NCBI GenBank assembly: GCA_023151335.1 | Contig: JAKLJF010000323.1 | Span: 1-6,050 of the forward strand | DNA: 6,050 bases | Direction of reading: 5' to 3' | Origin: Thermoanaerobaculia bacterium | GTDB taxonomy: Bacteria; Bacteroidota; Bacteroidia; Chitinophagales; Saprospiraceae | In this document: positions 1-6,050 of the stretch, one piece after another | How positions within the stretch are numbered: position 1 is the first letter of the stretch | Layout of the letters: the number at the start of each line of letters is the position of its first letter | Notes under the pieces: model-generated | What the model was told of the DNA's origin: nothing | Databases searched by the model: none | The model's input: only the letters and a program-made list of their open reading frames with translations | Translations under genes and position numbers: made by a program

Positions 1-63
1 GTTTGCCCAATCTTCCAGTGCCGCCTGGGCAGGCGCTATCCCGTTGGGTATTTCTTTCTTCAT
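1..63 (-). CDS. 5' end of an unrecognised leftward gene (partial)
   Basis: Read on the minus strand, an ATG at 63-61 opens a frame that stays open for 21 codons to the window edge, beginning MKKEIPNGIAPAQAALEDW. The start is preceded by an AT-rich stretch (TAACTAAATAATAATACC), which is usual for Bacteroidota, where Shine-Dalgarno sequences are mostly absent. The peptide has no hydrophobic signal, so the product is probably cytoplasmic. The fragment is too short to assign a family. It is divergent from the metalloprotease at 335, and the 271 bases between them would hold both promoters. The call rests on start context and open frame only, so it could be chance. Confidence 0.5.
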   Translation of the reverse strand, partial: MKKEIPNGIAPAQAALEDWAN

Positions 64-248
64 GGTATTATTATTTAGTTAGATCGTTTGACAGGGCGAA
101 AAATAAGGCCATTCCGGAAATATCCTAAGCAGCATTAAGGGATTGATTTTTATCGTCCGGCGCGGCATCTGTGATCTGTGCAAAATACATCCGCTCAGTC
201 ATTTCGCGATTTACTCAATAAATCGGCAGTCTGCACAGCCATTTTTGA

Positions 249-274
249 CCGGGAAAGGTGGTTCCCGGAATTTT
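249..274 (+). other. Small hairpin followed by a short T run, upstream of the metalloprotease
   Basis: CCGGGAA (249-255) and TTCCCGG (262-268) form a perfect 7-bp stem around a 6-base loop, followed by AATTTT. It points in the plus direction and ends 60 bases before the metalloprotease start. It resembles a weak intrinsic terminator or an attenuator in a leader RNA. The T run is short, and no plus-strand gene is seen upstream for it to terminate. The rest of the 64-334 gap holds nothing else I can name, apart from a tandem ATCTGTG duplication at 167-180. Confidence 0.3.
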
Positions 275-334
275 GCGCCATCATAATTCACAACTGCCAA
301 AGAAAAACGATGGCAACAAAAAATTTTTTAAGCA

Positions 335-1483
335 ATGAAACGATTCAAGTTTTTTTTAGCCCTCTCGATCCTGGTTACTATGGTCTGGTATTCCTGCAAG
401 CAAGACCTCTACCTGCCAGAACCCTCAAAAACGGAAGATCAGGAAATTCTCGATTTTCTGACCGCTCAGGGTATCGACCTGAATGATGTGGAAATCCTCG
501 ACAGCTTTGTGGTGTACCAGGACGACGCCGGCTGGGACAAGGCGGCATTATTGCGAAATATCCGTGAAGGCGCTGATCCGGTTTATGAGCTGCCTGCTTA
601 TCCAGACAGCGCCGTGTCGGATCGCCAACGCGGTATCCCGAACGCCAATCTCCTCGATGCCGTGGCGATCAACCGCGTCAACAACCTGAAGTATTACATC
701 CGCGGCAGCGTGCAGAGTGACTGTGGCGCGGGTTGGGTAACCGCCATCGGAGAGGCCATGAATGCCTGGAATACGGGCATTACCAACAGCCGCGTACATT
801 TTACCCAAACCATGATCTTATCGCAGGCCGATATCATTGTCGGTTCCGACAATGACATGCGCATGCCATCCGACCGCCGCAATCTCCCGTCCAACGTAGT
901 TGCCAGGGCCGGCTTTCCGGACGATGAAGAGGGCCGCCCGTACAAATACGTTTCAATCAACGACGCTTACAGCGGGTGGAGCAGCAAAATGAAAACCATC
1001 ATGCACGAGGTGGGGCATTGCCTGGGCTACCGGCATACCGGCACGCTGGACGGGCAACACATTCCGGGTACGCCTTCACAGGATGAGCATTCAATTATGA
1101 ATACCGGTGATAACATGGCGCCTTATTTTACCGCCGGCGATCAAACGGCCGTGCGGCGGTATTACCCGCTCAATATGGGCCCGACCCCACCCACGATCGT
1201 ATCCGCTACCAATGTGGGCAACGGCGTGGCCCGTATCAAATACAGCAATCCGCTTGCCGCCACCAATCCGTATTCCTGGGTGTTGGTGCAAAAATTCACC
1301 ACCAGCGGCGTTTTTATCGAAAGCAAATATTTTCTGTCGGATTACCCGGATGGCAACGGCGTTTTCACTTTGTATTGGTACAACAACATCCCGGGGCAAA
1401 CGTACAAGTTCCGGATAGCCGGGTTAAATTTTAGGCGGGATGCATCCACCAACTATAGTGGCTACGTGACGGTAGGTTTGTAA
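335..1483 (+). CDS. Secreted lipoprotein zinc metalloprotease, M57-like (HEVGH...RH)
   Basis: The 382-residue product is probably an extracytoplasmic zinc protease. Residues 1-20 form a lipoprotein-type signal (basic MKRFK, hydrophobic core, then WYS before Cys21), so the mature protein is likely lipidated on Cys21. It lacks a clear acidic surface-export signal after the Cys. The catalytic motif HEVGHCLGYRH spans residues 224-234: His224, His228 and His234 would bind zinc and Glu225 would be the catalytic base. SIMN at 253-256 is a metzincin-like Met-turn. This spacing, with Arg before the third His, fits the M57 'HEIGH' peptidases (PF12388). Residues from about 284 to 382 look like a beta-rich, fibronectin III-like domain (PPTIVSATNVGNG... 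GQTYKFRIAGLN). The start is chosen because it gives a full signal; the upstream DNA is A-rich without a Shine-Dalgarno. The gene stands alone and is followed by a terminator. Substrate is unknown. The metalloprotease call is firm, the exact family less so. Confidence 0.85.
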   Translation: MKRFKFFLALSILVTMVWYSCKQDLYLPEPSKTEDQEILDFLTAQGIDLNDVEILDSFVVYQDDAGWDKAALLRNIREGADPVYELPAYPDSAVSDRQRGIPNANLLDAVAINRVNNLKYYIRGSVQSDCGAGWVTAIGEAMNAWNTGITNSRVHFTQTMILSQADIIVGSDNDMRMPSDRRNLPSNVVARAGFPDDEEGRPYKYVSINDAYSGWSSKMKTIMHEVGHCLGYRHTGTLDGQHIPGTPSQDEHSIMNTGDNMAPYFTAGDQTAVRRYYPLNMGPTPPTIVSATNVGNGVARIKYSNPLAATNPYSWVLVQKFTTSGVFIESKYFLSDYPDGNGVFTLYWYNNIPGQTYKFRIAGLNFRRDASTNYSGYVTVGL

Positions 1484-1524
1484 AAACATTTGCCGGATGA
1501 CCCCTGAGACAGGAATTCATCCCC

Positions 1525-1570
1525 ATTATTTTGCCCGGCTGCTGATTCAGTATCCGGGCAAAATAATTTT
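1525..1570 (+). terminator. Intrinsic terminator after the metalloprotease gene
   Basis: A perfect 14-bp inverted repeat (1525-1538 with 1554-1567, ATTATTTTGCCCGG and its complement) encloses a 15-base loop and runs into TTTT at 1568-1570 and beyond. The loop itself contains the small palindrome CTGATTCAG. The stem has a GC core with A/T flanks, so U-rich RNA would be made in either direction and it could work both ways. It begins 41 bases after the metalloprotease stop and separates that gene from the hydrolase at 1682. Confidence 0.8.
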
Positions 1571-1681
1571 CGCCCATGTGCTTCAAAAAACGGATGCACC
1601 CTTCCCCTTTTCCAGCCGGTATATTTTCTTTGCCGCAAGTAAATATGCCGTAAAGACAATCCTATCATAAAATATAGAACA

Positions 1682-2929
1682 ATGAAACCTTCCGTCTTCT
1701 TTACACTGCTTTTGTTACTGTGTTCATTGCCAGCCAGACCACAGCAATCGTACAATATCACGTTTACCCACGCCGACAAAACGGTGTACGGCACGTTTTC
1801 CGTGCCGGCTGGCAATGGCCCTTTCCCGACGATCATCCTCAACCCCGGCAGCGGCGCCAACGACCGCGACGGCACCCTGCAACTCATCGGGGGCAACGTG
1901 GCCTGCCTTTATCCCGGTTTGCTGAATGAAACGCTGAAAACCTACAAGGAACTGGGAGAAGCGCTGGTTGACTCCGGCTACGCGGTGCTGCGTTACGATA
2001 AACTGGAATATACTTACCCGACCACGCTCGGCGTCATCACTTTTCACAAACTCTGGCTGCCCGTCGAAAGTGCCATTGATTACGTGAAAAGCCGGGCCGA
2101 CGTTGATACTGCCAATATCATCCTGATGGGCCACAGCGAAGGATCTGCGCTCATCCCGTTTATTGCTAAAAGCAGAAATGACATAAAAGCGCTCATTTCA
2201 CTGGCCGGCGCCCGGACGCCGTTCGACTCGCTGCTCGCTTACCAGTTGGTGTACATTGCCCAAACCTGCGGCGGCAACGTACCGCAAACCCAACTGCAGG
2301 CCAACCAAATTCTGGCCTATTTCAACCTGATCCGGAAAAACCAATGGAATGCCGGCACCCCCGCCCTGTTCGGCGTGCCGGCCAGCGCCTGGTACGACTA
2401 CGTGCAGGCTACCGACCCCGTGGCCGACAACTACAACAGCTGCAATCTGCCTACGCTTTTTATTGGCCTGGGGCTCGATATCAACGTACCGCCCGCCGAA
2501 TTGATCAGGTTTCAAAATGAAGTAAACATTACCCAGGATTTCTGGAGCCTGCCAGGGCTGATCCACTACATGACGCCTGCCAACGATCCGCATATCTCCG
2601 AAGCGCTGACCGATACCATTATTTACTGGTTGCGCAAAAATGTGCTCACCACCGGGGCCAGACCCGACATTTTGAATGAACCGTTTTTCAAGGTAAGCCC
2701 CAATCCTTTCATTTCAGATTTCAACATTATTTTAGAGAAGGAAAGGGTAAAAAATTTGGAGATTATTCTGCAGGATGTTTCCGGCAAGACCATACATAGG
2801 GAACACTACGAACAGGTAAGCGGAAAAATCCGTATCAATTTGCCCGGAGATTGTTCCCCGGGCATCTATTGGCTACAGGTAAATGCCGATGGGGGGTCTG
2901 CCGTACAAAAAATGATAAAACGCGGGTAA
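1682..2929 (+). CDS. Secreted alpha/beta hydrolase with C-terminal T9SS sorting domain
   Basis: The 415-residue product is a serine hydrolase, probably an esterase or peptidase-like enzyme of the dienelactone hydrolase/S9-like group. Residues 1-22 are a Sec signal (MKPSVFF, a run of Leu, then SLPARPQQ). The segment NPGSGANDRDG at 54-64 matches the oxyanion-hole loop of this group (GSGxxDRDG). GHSEG at 150-154 is the nucleophile elbow with Ser152. LGLDINVP at 263-270 supplies the likely acid Asp266, and LIHYMTP at 293-299 the likely His295, so the triad is complete. After a linker, residues 335-415 form a type A T9SS sorting domain: it opens with VSPNPF (338-343), has GIYWLQV (394-400), and ends with a basic KMIKR. 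In Bacteroidota such a domain directs export across the outer membrane and often anchoring to the surface. It has its own upstream gap and a terminator before it, so it is probably transcribed alone. The substrate cannot be told from sequence. Confidence 0.88.
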   Translation: MKPSVFFTLLLLLCSLPARPQQSYNITFTHADKTVYGTFSVPAGNGPFPTIILNPGSGANDRDGTLQLIGGNVACLYPGLLNETLKTYKELGEALVDSGYAVLRYDKLEYTYPTTLGVITFHKLWLPVESAIDYVKSRADVDTANIILMGHSEGSALIPFIAKSRNDIKALISLAGARTPFDSLLAYQLVYIAQTCGGNVPQTQLQANQILAYFNLIRKNQWNAGTPALFGVPASAWYDYVQATDPVADNYNSCNLPTLFIGLGLDINVPPAELIRFQNEVNITQDFWSLPGLIHYMTPANDPHISEALTDTIIYWLRKNVLTTGARPDILNEPFFKVSPNPFISDFNIILEKERVKNLEIILQDVSGKTIHREHYEQVSGKIRINLPGDCSPGIYWLQVNADGGSAVQKMIKRG

Positions 2930-2936
2930 TTCGTCC

Positions 2937-3097
2937 TTCCTGAACCGCTATTTTTATGCCTTGCTCCGCCAGGTTTTGTGCATGGGTAACGAGAGGATTA
3001 CGTTTACGAAACTTTTAAAGTTTCGTAAACGTTGCCGGCACTGATGCACAAAACCTGGCGGAGCACGGTATAAAAAGAAACTGGAGGCAGTCAGGAA
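2937..3097. repeat. Long nested inverted repeat (possible MITE or REP-like element)
   Basis: Three nested pairs of arms fill most of the gap between the hydrolase and pheS. The outer pair is TTCCTGA (2937-2943) with TCAGGAA (3091-3097). The main pair is 33 bases long, 2951-2983 with 3044-3076; it contains GCTCCGCCAGGTTTTGTGCA on the left, and differs by one mismatch and one G-T wobble. The core pair is 16 bases, 3000-3015 with 3017-3032, perfect around a single centre base. Unpaired asymmetric segments (2984-2999 and 3033-3043) lie between main and core arms. No T run follows either right arm; the T run is at the outer 5' end instead, so it does not look like an intrinsic terminator. No coding frame of note lies inside, and I see no clear target-site duplication. 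A non-autonomous mobile element or REP-type repeat is the best guess. Confidence 0.8.
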
Positions 3098-3147
3098 CCG
3101 GTGTGATAACTATTCGGTTCAAAGAAACTGAAGTGCCAAACTAGTCA

Positions 3148-3155
3148 TAACTTTG
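3148..3155 (+). promoter_or_regulatory. Candidate Bacteroidota -7 box of the pheS promoter
   Basis: TAACTTTG matches the Bacteroidota sigma-A -7 consensus TAnnTTTG exactly and lies 35 bases before the pheS ATG, a reasonable leader length. The expected TTG-type -33 box is poor: the best candidate is ACTG at 3127-3130, 17 bases upstream. The call therefore rests on the -7 box and its position. Confidence 0.45.
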
Positions 3156-3190
3156 CCCCTTCCAATTTAGATAACATTAGCACACGCCGA

Positions 3191-4196
3191 ATGTCCGATA
3201 TCTTCACCAAAGTTCAGGAGACCCTCGCCGCCCTGGAAGCCGAAACCCCGTCCACTTCCGAGGCCCTGGAGGCTTTCCGTATCCAATACCTCGGCTCCAA
3301 AGGGCTGGTCAAAACCTTTATGGACGAAATGCGCAACGTGCCCAACGAGCGAAAACGCGATTTCGGCCAGTTGGTAAACGCCCTTAAGCAGCAGGCCGAG
3401 GCAAAATTCCAGTCGCTGAAAGCCGATTTGGAAACCCGCGCCGATCAGGCATCCGCGACCCAAATTGATCTGACAGCACCCGGAGAGCCCCTTCCGCTGG
3501 GCTCCCGGCATCCAGTGGCCGTCACGCTCAATCGCATTATTTCAATCTTCAACCGCATCGGTTTCGTAGTGGCTGATGGCCCGGAAATCGAGCACGACTG
3601 GTACAACTTTACCGCCATGAACACGCCGGAAGACCATCCGGCGCGTGATATGCAGGATACTTTTTACGTAGTGGATGCCCCGGGAATGCTCCTGCGCACT
3701 GATGACCACCCGCAAACCACCCATCCGGATTATGGCACCGGGACGGGTGTACCGCAACGAGACCATTTCGGCCCGTTCGCACGCCCAGTTCCATCAGGTG
3801 GAAGGGTTGTATGTGGACGAAGGCGTGTCTTTTGCCGATATGAAGCAGGTATTGTTGTATTTTGCACAGGAAATGTTCGGCGCGCCGAAAATCCGCCTGC
3901 GCCCCTCGTTTTTCCCCTTTACCGAACCAAGCGCCGAAATGGACGTCTGGCTCGGCACCGACACCGAAGAAAACTACCGCCTTACCAAGGGTACCGGCTG
4001 GCTCGAAATTCTCGGCTGCGGCATGGTAGATCCCCAGGTGCTCGAAAACTGTGGTATCGACAGCCGGACATATTCAGGTTACGCCTTTGGAATGGGTATC
4101 GAAAGACAAGCACTTCGTTTGTTCAATATTCCGGATATTCGCTTGTTGTTTGAAAACGACGTGCGCATGTTGCGGCAGTTCGCGGCATTTGTATAA
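3191..4196 (+). pseudogene. pheS: Phenylalanyl-tRNA synthetase alpha subunit, frameshifted by a short internal deletion
   Basis: PheS, with PheT, attaches phenylalanine to tRNA-Phe in the cytoplasm and is essential. The frame from ATG 3191 encodes residues 1-170: the N-terminal tRNA-binding helices (about 1-85, with the typical FRIQYLGSKGLVK) and the first part of the class II catalytic domain (GFVVADGPEIEHDWYNF, DTFYV, LLRT). After ACT at 3698-3700 homology moves to the next frame, starting at ATG 3702 and continuing 164 residues to TAA 4196. That part contains KPPIRIMAPGRVYRNE, FHQVEG (motif 2 region), KGTGWLEILGCGMV and GYAFGMGIERQAL (motif 3). Compared with the family, the segment HTSxVQxR and the residue after it are missing, and only one base remains between Thr and Met, so about 26 bases are lost. 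The two parts plus the missing residues would give about 343 residues, normal for PheS. As written, translation from 3191 continues out of frame to 4153, giving 170 PheS residues and 150 unrelated ones. The cause may be assembly or sequencing error or true decay. pheT is not in the window. Confidence 0.9.
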
Positions 4197-4226
4197 TATA
4201 AATGGTTCATTAAATATATCTGCTAT

Positions 4227-5129
4227 ATGCTCCTCGCTCTACTGGGTATCGTCCTTATTGTCCTGGCCGCCGGCTTTGCCAAATCGAACCCTAATCTGGC
4301 CAGCTTTGGAAAAATCGGACGTATCATAGGAGTAGGTCTGATCGCCATCGGTATATTGAGCTCCTGTCTGGTGCAAATATCGCCGGGGGAGGTGGGCGTT
4401 CAAACCCTGTTCGGTAAGGTACAGTCCGGCATTTTGACGGAAGGTCTCAATGTGGTAAACCCGATGGTCAAAGTCGTACATTTCGATATTCGCACCCAAA
4501 ACTATACGATGACCGGCCTTCACGATGAGCAACAACAAATGGGCGACGACGCCATCCGCGTATTATCGGCCGATGGCCTGGAAGTACAAATAGACCTGAC
4601 CATACTTTTCCGGGTGATACCGGATAAAGCGCCGGAAATCCTGCGCAATATCGGGCAGGGCTACCGCGACGTGATCGTGCGCCCCCTGGTACGGACCAAA
4701 ATCAGAGACTACGCGGCCTATTACGACGCCGTCTCTCTGTATTCCACCAAACGCGACGAATTTCAGCAACGCCTCACCCAGGCTATTGAAAAAGAATTTA
4801 AAGAGCGCGGCTTGGTGATGGAACAGGTACTCATCCGGAATATAAATCTGCCAGAGTCAGTGAAGGCTGCCATCGAGGCAAAAATCAACGCTGAGCAGGA
4901 AGCGCAAAAAATGAAATTCGTGCTCGACAAGGAACGGCAGGAAGCCGACCGCAAACGCGTGGAAGCCCAAGGCATTGCCGATTACCAACGCATCCTGACC
5001 GCCTCCCTGACCGATAAACTCATACAGTACGAACAAATCAAAGTCCAGAAAGAACTGGTTACCTCCCCCAATGCCAAAGTGATTATCATGGGCAACGGGA
5101 AAAGCGCCCCCATTTTGATCGGACAATAA
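4227..5129 (+). CDS. SPFH/prohibitin-family membrane protein
   Basis: The 300-residue product belongs to the SPFH (stomatin/prohibitin/flotillin/HflKC) superfamily, which forms large oligomeric membrane scaffolds that often control membrane proteases. Two hydrophobic segments at the N-terminus (about 2-17 and 31-50) are likely membrane anchors. The SPFH domain runs from about 50 to 215: QISPGEVGVQTLFGKV, the TEGLNVVNP turn, the strand VQIDLTILFRV, and RNINLPESVKAAIEAKINA at its end. Residues about 212-255 are charged and Ala/Glu/Lys-rich, as expected for the prohibitin coiled coil. The tail ends in AKVIIMGNGKSAPILIGQ, resembling prohibitin-like C-termini. The order and length fit prohibitin homologues better than HflK/HflC. 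The start lies 30 bases after the pheS stop in AT-rich DNA without Shine-Dalgarno, so it may be co-transcribed with pheS; an ATG at 4202 hits a stop after three codons. No protease gene is adjacent, so the partner is unknown. Confidence 0.9.
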   Translation: MLLALLGIVLIVLAAGFAKSNPNLASFGKIGRIIGVGLIAIGILSSCLVQISPGEVGVQTLFGKVQSGILTEGLNVVNPMVKVVHFDIRTQNYTMTGLHDEQQQMGDDAIRVLSADGLEVQIDLTILFRVIPDKAPEILRNIGQGYRDVIVRPLVRTKIRDYAAYYDAVSLYSTKRDEFQQRLTQAIEKEFKERGLVMEQVLIRNINLPESVKAAIEAKINAEQEAQKMKFVLDKERQEADRKRVEAQGIADYQRILTASLTDKLIQYEQIKVQKELVTSPNAKVIIMGNGKSAPILIGQ

Positions 5130-5130
5130 T

Positions 5131-5207
5131 TTGGTTGTTGGGTTGATTAGTTGATTGGTTAATTTTAGGCACTGCCAATCAACAAATCAACCAGTCAACC
5201 AATGAAC
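5131..5207. repeat. Inverted arrays of an 8-base unit (GTTGATTG / CAATCAAC) forming a hairpin
   Basis: Directly after the SPFH stop, four 8-base units run in tandem: GTTGTTGG (5134-5141), GTTGATTA, GTTGATTG, and GTTAATTT (5158-5165). After a short spacer come four units of the opposite sense: CAATCAAC (5176-5183), AAATCAAC, CAGTCAAC, CAATGAAC (5200-5207). The two sets pair as a 28-bp stem (5131-5158 with 5175-5202) with four mismatches and a 16-base loop. The right arm ends nine bases before the glycosyltransferase ATG at 5212. There is no T run after it, so a normal intrinsic terminator is unlikely. It may be a repeat that evolved by slippage, or a structure in the leader of the downstream gene. 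Confidence 0.75.
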
Positions 5208-5211
5208 CAGT

Positions 5212-5982
5212 ATGCAGTTATCCGCTGTCATCATCACCTTCAACGAAGAACGCAACATCGGCCGATGCCTCGATTCGCTGGCCGGTGTGGCGGACGAAGT
5301 AGTCGTGGTGGATTCCTTTTCCACCGACCGCACGGAGCAAATCTGCCGGGAAAAAGGCGCCCGTTTTATTCAGTATCCCTTTGCAGGACATATCGAACAA
5401 AAAAATTTCGCGCTCAGCCAGGCAAAATACCCCTATGTCCTTTCCCTCGACGCCGATGAAGCGCTCAGCGATACCCTGCGCCAATCCATACTGGCCGTCA
5501 AGTCCGACTGGCGCCGCGATGCTTATGCCATGAGCCGCCTGACGAATTACTGCGGCCAGTGGATACGGCACAGTGGTTGGTACCCCGACCGCAAAGTGCG
5601 GCTGTTCGACCGGCGCCGGGGCCGCTGGGGCGGCCTCAACCCGCATGACAGGGTGGAAATGGACGCCGGAACAACGTTGGGCATTCTGGACGGCGATCTG
5701 CTGCATTACAGCTATTATTCGGTGGAAGAACACGATGCCCGCGCCCGTAAATATGCTGTTATAGCAGCCCGGGCCATGCTGGACAGGGGCAGGCGTGGTT
5801 CCTGGTTGCGGGTGGCCGTAAGTCCGGCGTTTAAATTCATCCGCAATTACCTGCTCCGGCTGGGTTTCCTCGACGGCCGGGCGGGCTGGACGATCTGCCG
5901 CATGGCAGCCCTGGAAACATACTGGAAATACCGCCACCTCATTCAATTGGAAAAAGCGCAAAAGGTGGGGCAGCGGCAATAA
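5212..5982 (+). CDS. Family 2 glycosyltransferase, WaaE/KdtX-like
   Basis: The 256-residue product is a cytoplasmic-face GT-A fold glycosyltransferase. Its N-terminus (LSAVIITFNEERNIGRCLDSL, residues 3-23) is the nucleotide-sugar binding strand and loop of family GT2, followed by VVVDSFSTDRT (31-41). LSLDADEALS at 78-86 carries the metal-binding DxD (Asp80, Asp82). The segments FAGHIEQKNFAL (57-68), HSGWYPDRKVRLF (120-132) and HDRVEM (145-150) are typical of the WaaE/KdtX branch, whose known members add a glucose to the LPS inner core. The C-terminus (about 205-245) holds aromatic and basic helices that probably lie on the membrane. The length is as expected for that branch (about 250-260). 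The ATG at 5212 is preferred because it puts the family N-terminus at residue 2. The donor and acceptor cannot be read from sequence, so surface glycan or LPS core synthesis is inferred. The gene is followed at once by a terminator, so it is last in its transcript. Confidence 0.88.
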   Translation: MQLSAVIITFNEERNIGRCLDSLAGVADEVVVVDSFSTDRTEQICREKGARFIQYPFAGHIEQKNFALSQAKYPYVLSLDADEALSDTLRQSILAVKSDWRRDAYAMSRLTNYCGQWIRHSGWYPDRKVRLFDRRRGRWGGLNPHDRVEMDAGTTLGILDGDLLHYSYYSVEEHDARARKYAVIAARAMLDRGRRGSWLRVAVSPAFKFIRNYLLRLGFLDGRAGWTICRMAALETYWKYRHLIQLEKAQKVGQRQ

Positions 5983-6019
5983 AAAATCGGGGCGTACGCC
6001 GCGCGTCGCCCCGTTTTTT
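5981..6019 (+). terminator. GC-rich intrinsic terminator after the glycosyltransferase, probably bidirectional
   Basis: CGGGGCG (5988-5994) pairs with CGCCCCG (6007-6013). Inside it, ACGC (5996-5999) pairs with GCGT (6003-6006), giving an 11-bp stem with one bulged T and a 3-base loop. A run of six T follows (6014-6019) and a run of six A precedes it (5981-5986), so it can end transcription from either side. It overlaps the glycosyltransferase stop codon. Confidence 0.9.
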
Positions 6020-6050
6020 ATAACAACCGGATGTTATCGTCTCCGATTAA
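6018..6050 (-). CDS. Possible 3' end of a convergent gene (partial)
   Basis: On the minus strand one frame entering from the right edge reads LIGDDNIRLL and then TAA (6020-6018). This stop lies against the two-way terminator at 5981-6019, which is the layout expected for convergent genes sharing a terminator. Ten codons are too few to prove coding or name a family; another minus-strand frame is also open after an early stop. Confidence 0.3.
   Translation of the reverse strand, partial: LIGDDNIRLL

Noticed and set aside
178..486. A 102-codon plus-strand frame with a GTG start before and over the metalloprotease start
   Set aside because: It overlaps the metalloprotease signal peptide and N-terminus in another frame, has no recognisable domain, and its start is a GTG inside a tandem ATCTGTG repeat.
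1625..1632. TTTCTTTG as a -7 box for the hydrolase gene
   Set aside because: It matches TAnnTTTG in seven of eight fixed and free positions but lacks the A, and no TTG-type box lies at the right distance upstream.
2951..3076. Reading the long palindrome as the hydrolase terminator
   Set aside because: The T run lies at the 5' end of the left arm, not after the right arm, on both strands; the structure is also far larger than a typical terminator.
3695..3705. Programmed ribosomal frameshifting in pheS
   Set aside because: No slippery heptamer is present at the junction, and a shift alone would not restore the missing 8-9 conserved residues.
3675..4196. Treating the second pheS part as a separate gene starting at 3675 or 3702
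   Set aside because: Its first residues before ATG 3702 are out-of-frame PheS sequence, and a catalytic-domain half without HTSxVQxR is not a known stand-alone protein; a broken pheS explains both parts.
5218..5979. A 253-codon minus-strand frame opposite the glycosyltransferase
   Set aside because: It is a shadow of the real gene, shows no family motifs, and its plus-strand partner has complete GT2 motifs.

Overview
The window looks like chromosomal DNA from a member of the Bacteroidota, probably an environmental one of the Saprospiria/Chitinophagia/Cytophagia kind; no finer placement is possible by eye. The signs are a C-terminal domain of the type IX secretion (T9SS) sorting kind on a secreted hydrolase, a lipoprotein metalloprotease of the M57 (HExxHxxGxRH) kind, start codons preceded by A-rich DNA with no Shine-Dalgarno, and a TAnnTTTG -7 box in front of pheS. 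Base composition is about balanced and even throughout. Nothing suggests a phage, plasmid or island.

Layout. At the left edge lies the first 21 codons of a leftward gene (1-63). It is divergent from a secreted M57-like metalloprotease (335-1483), which ends in a strong intrinsic terminator (1525-1570). A secreted alpha/beta hydrolase with a C-terminal sorting domain follows (1682-2929). The next gap (2930-3190) holds a long nested inverted repeat that looks like a mobile or REP-like repeat and not a terminator. Then comes pheS (3191-4196), the alpha subunit of phenylalanyl-tRNA synthetase. As written it is broken: about 26 bases are missing at 3700/3701, which removes the conserved HTSxVQxR segment and shifts the frame. 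An SPFH/prohibitin-like membrane protein (4227-5129) lies 30 bases downstream. A gap made of inverted arrays of an 8-base unit follows (5131-5207), and then a WaaE-like family 2 glycosyltransferase (5212-5982). That gene ends in a GC-rich terminator (5981-6019), which may be shared with a leftward gene entering from the right edge.

How the genes relate. The first two complete genes encode exported enzymes, one probably anchored as a lipoprotein and one probably exported through T9SS. They are separated by a terminator, so they are not an obvious operon. pheS and the SPFH gene are close enough to be co-transcribed. The glycosyltransferase probably acts on cell-surface glycan or LPS core. No multi-gene defence, CRISPR or biosynthetic system is visible. 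The points most worth a second look are the broken essential gene pheS and the two intergenic repeat structures.
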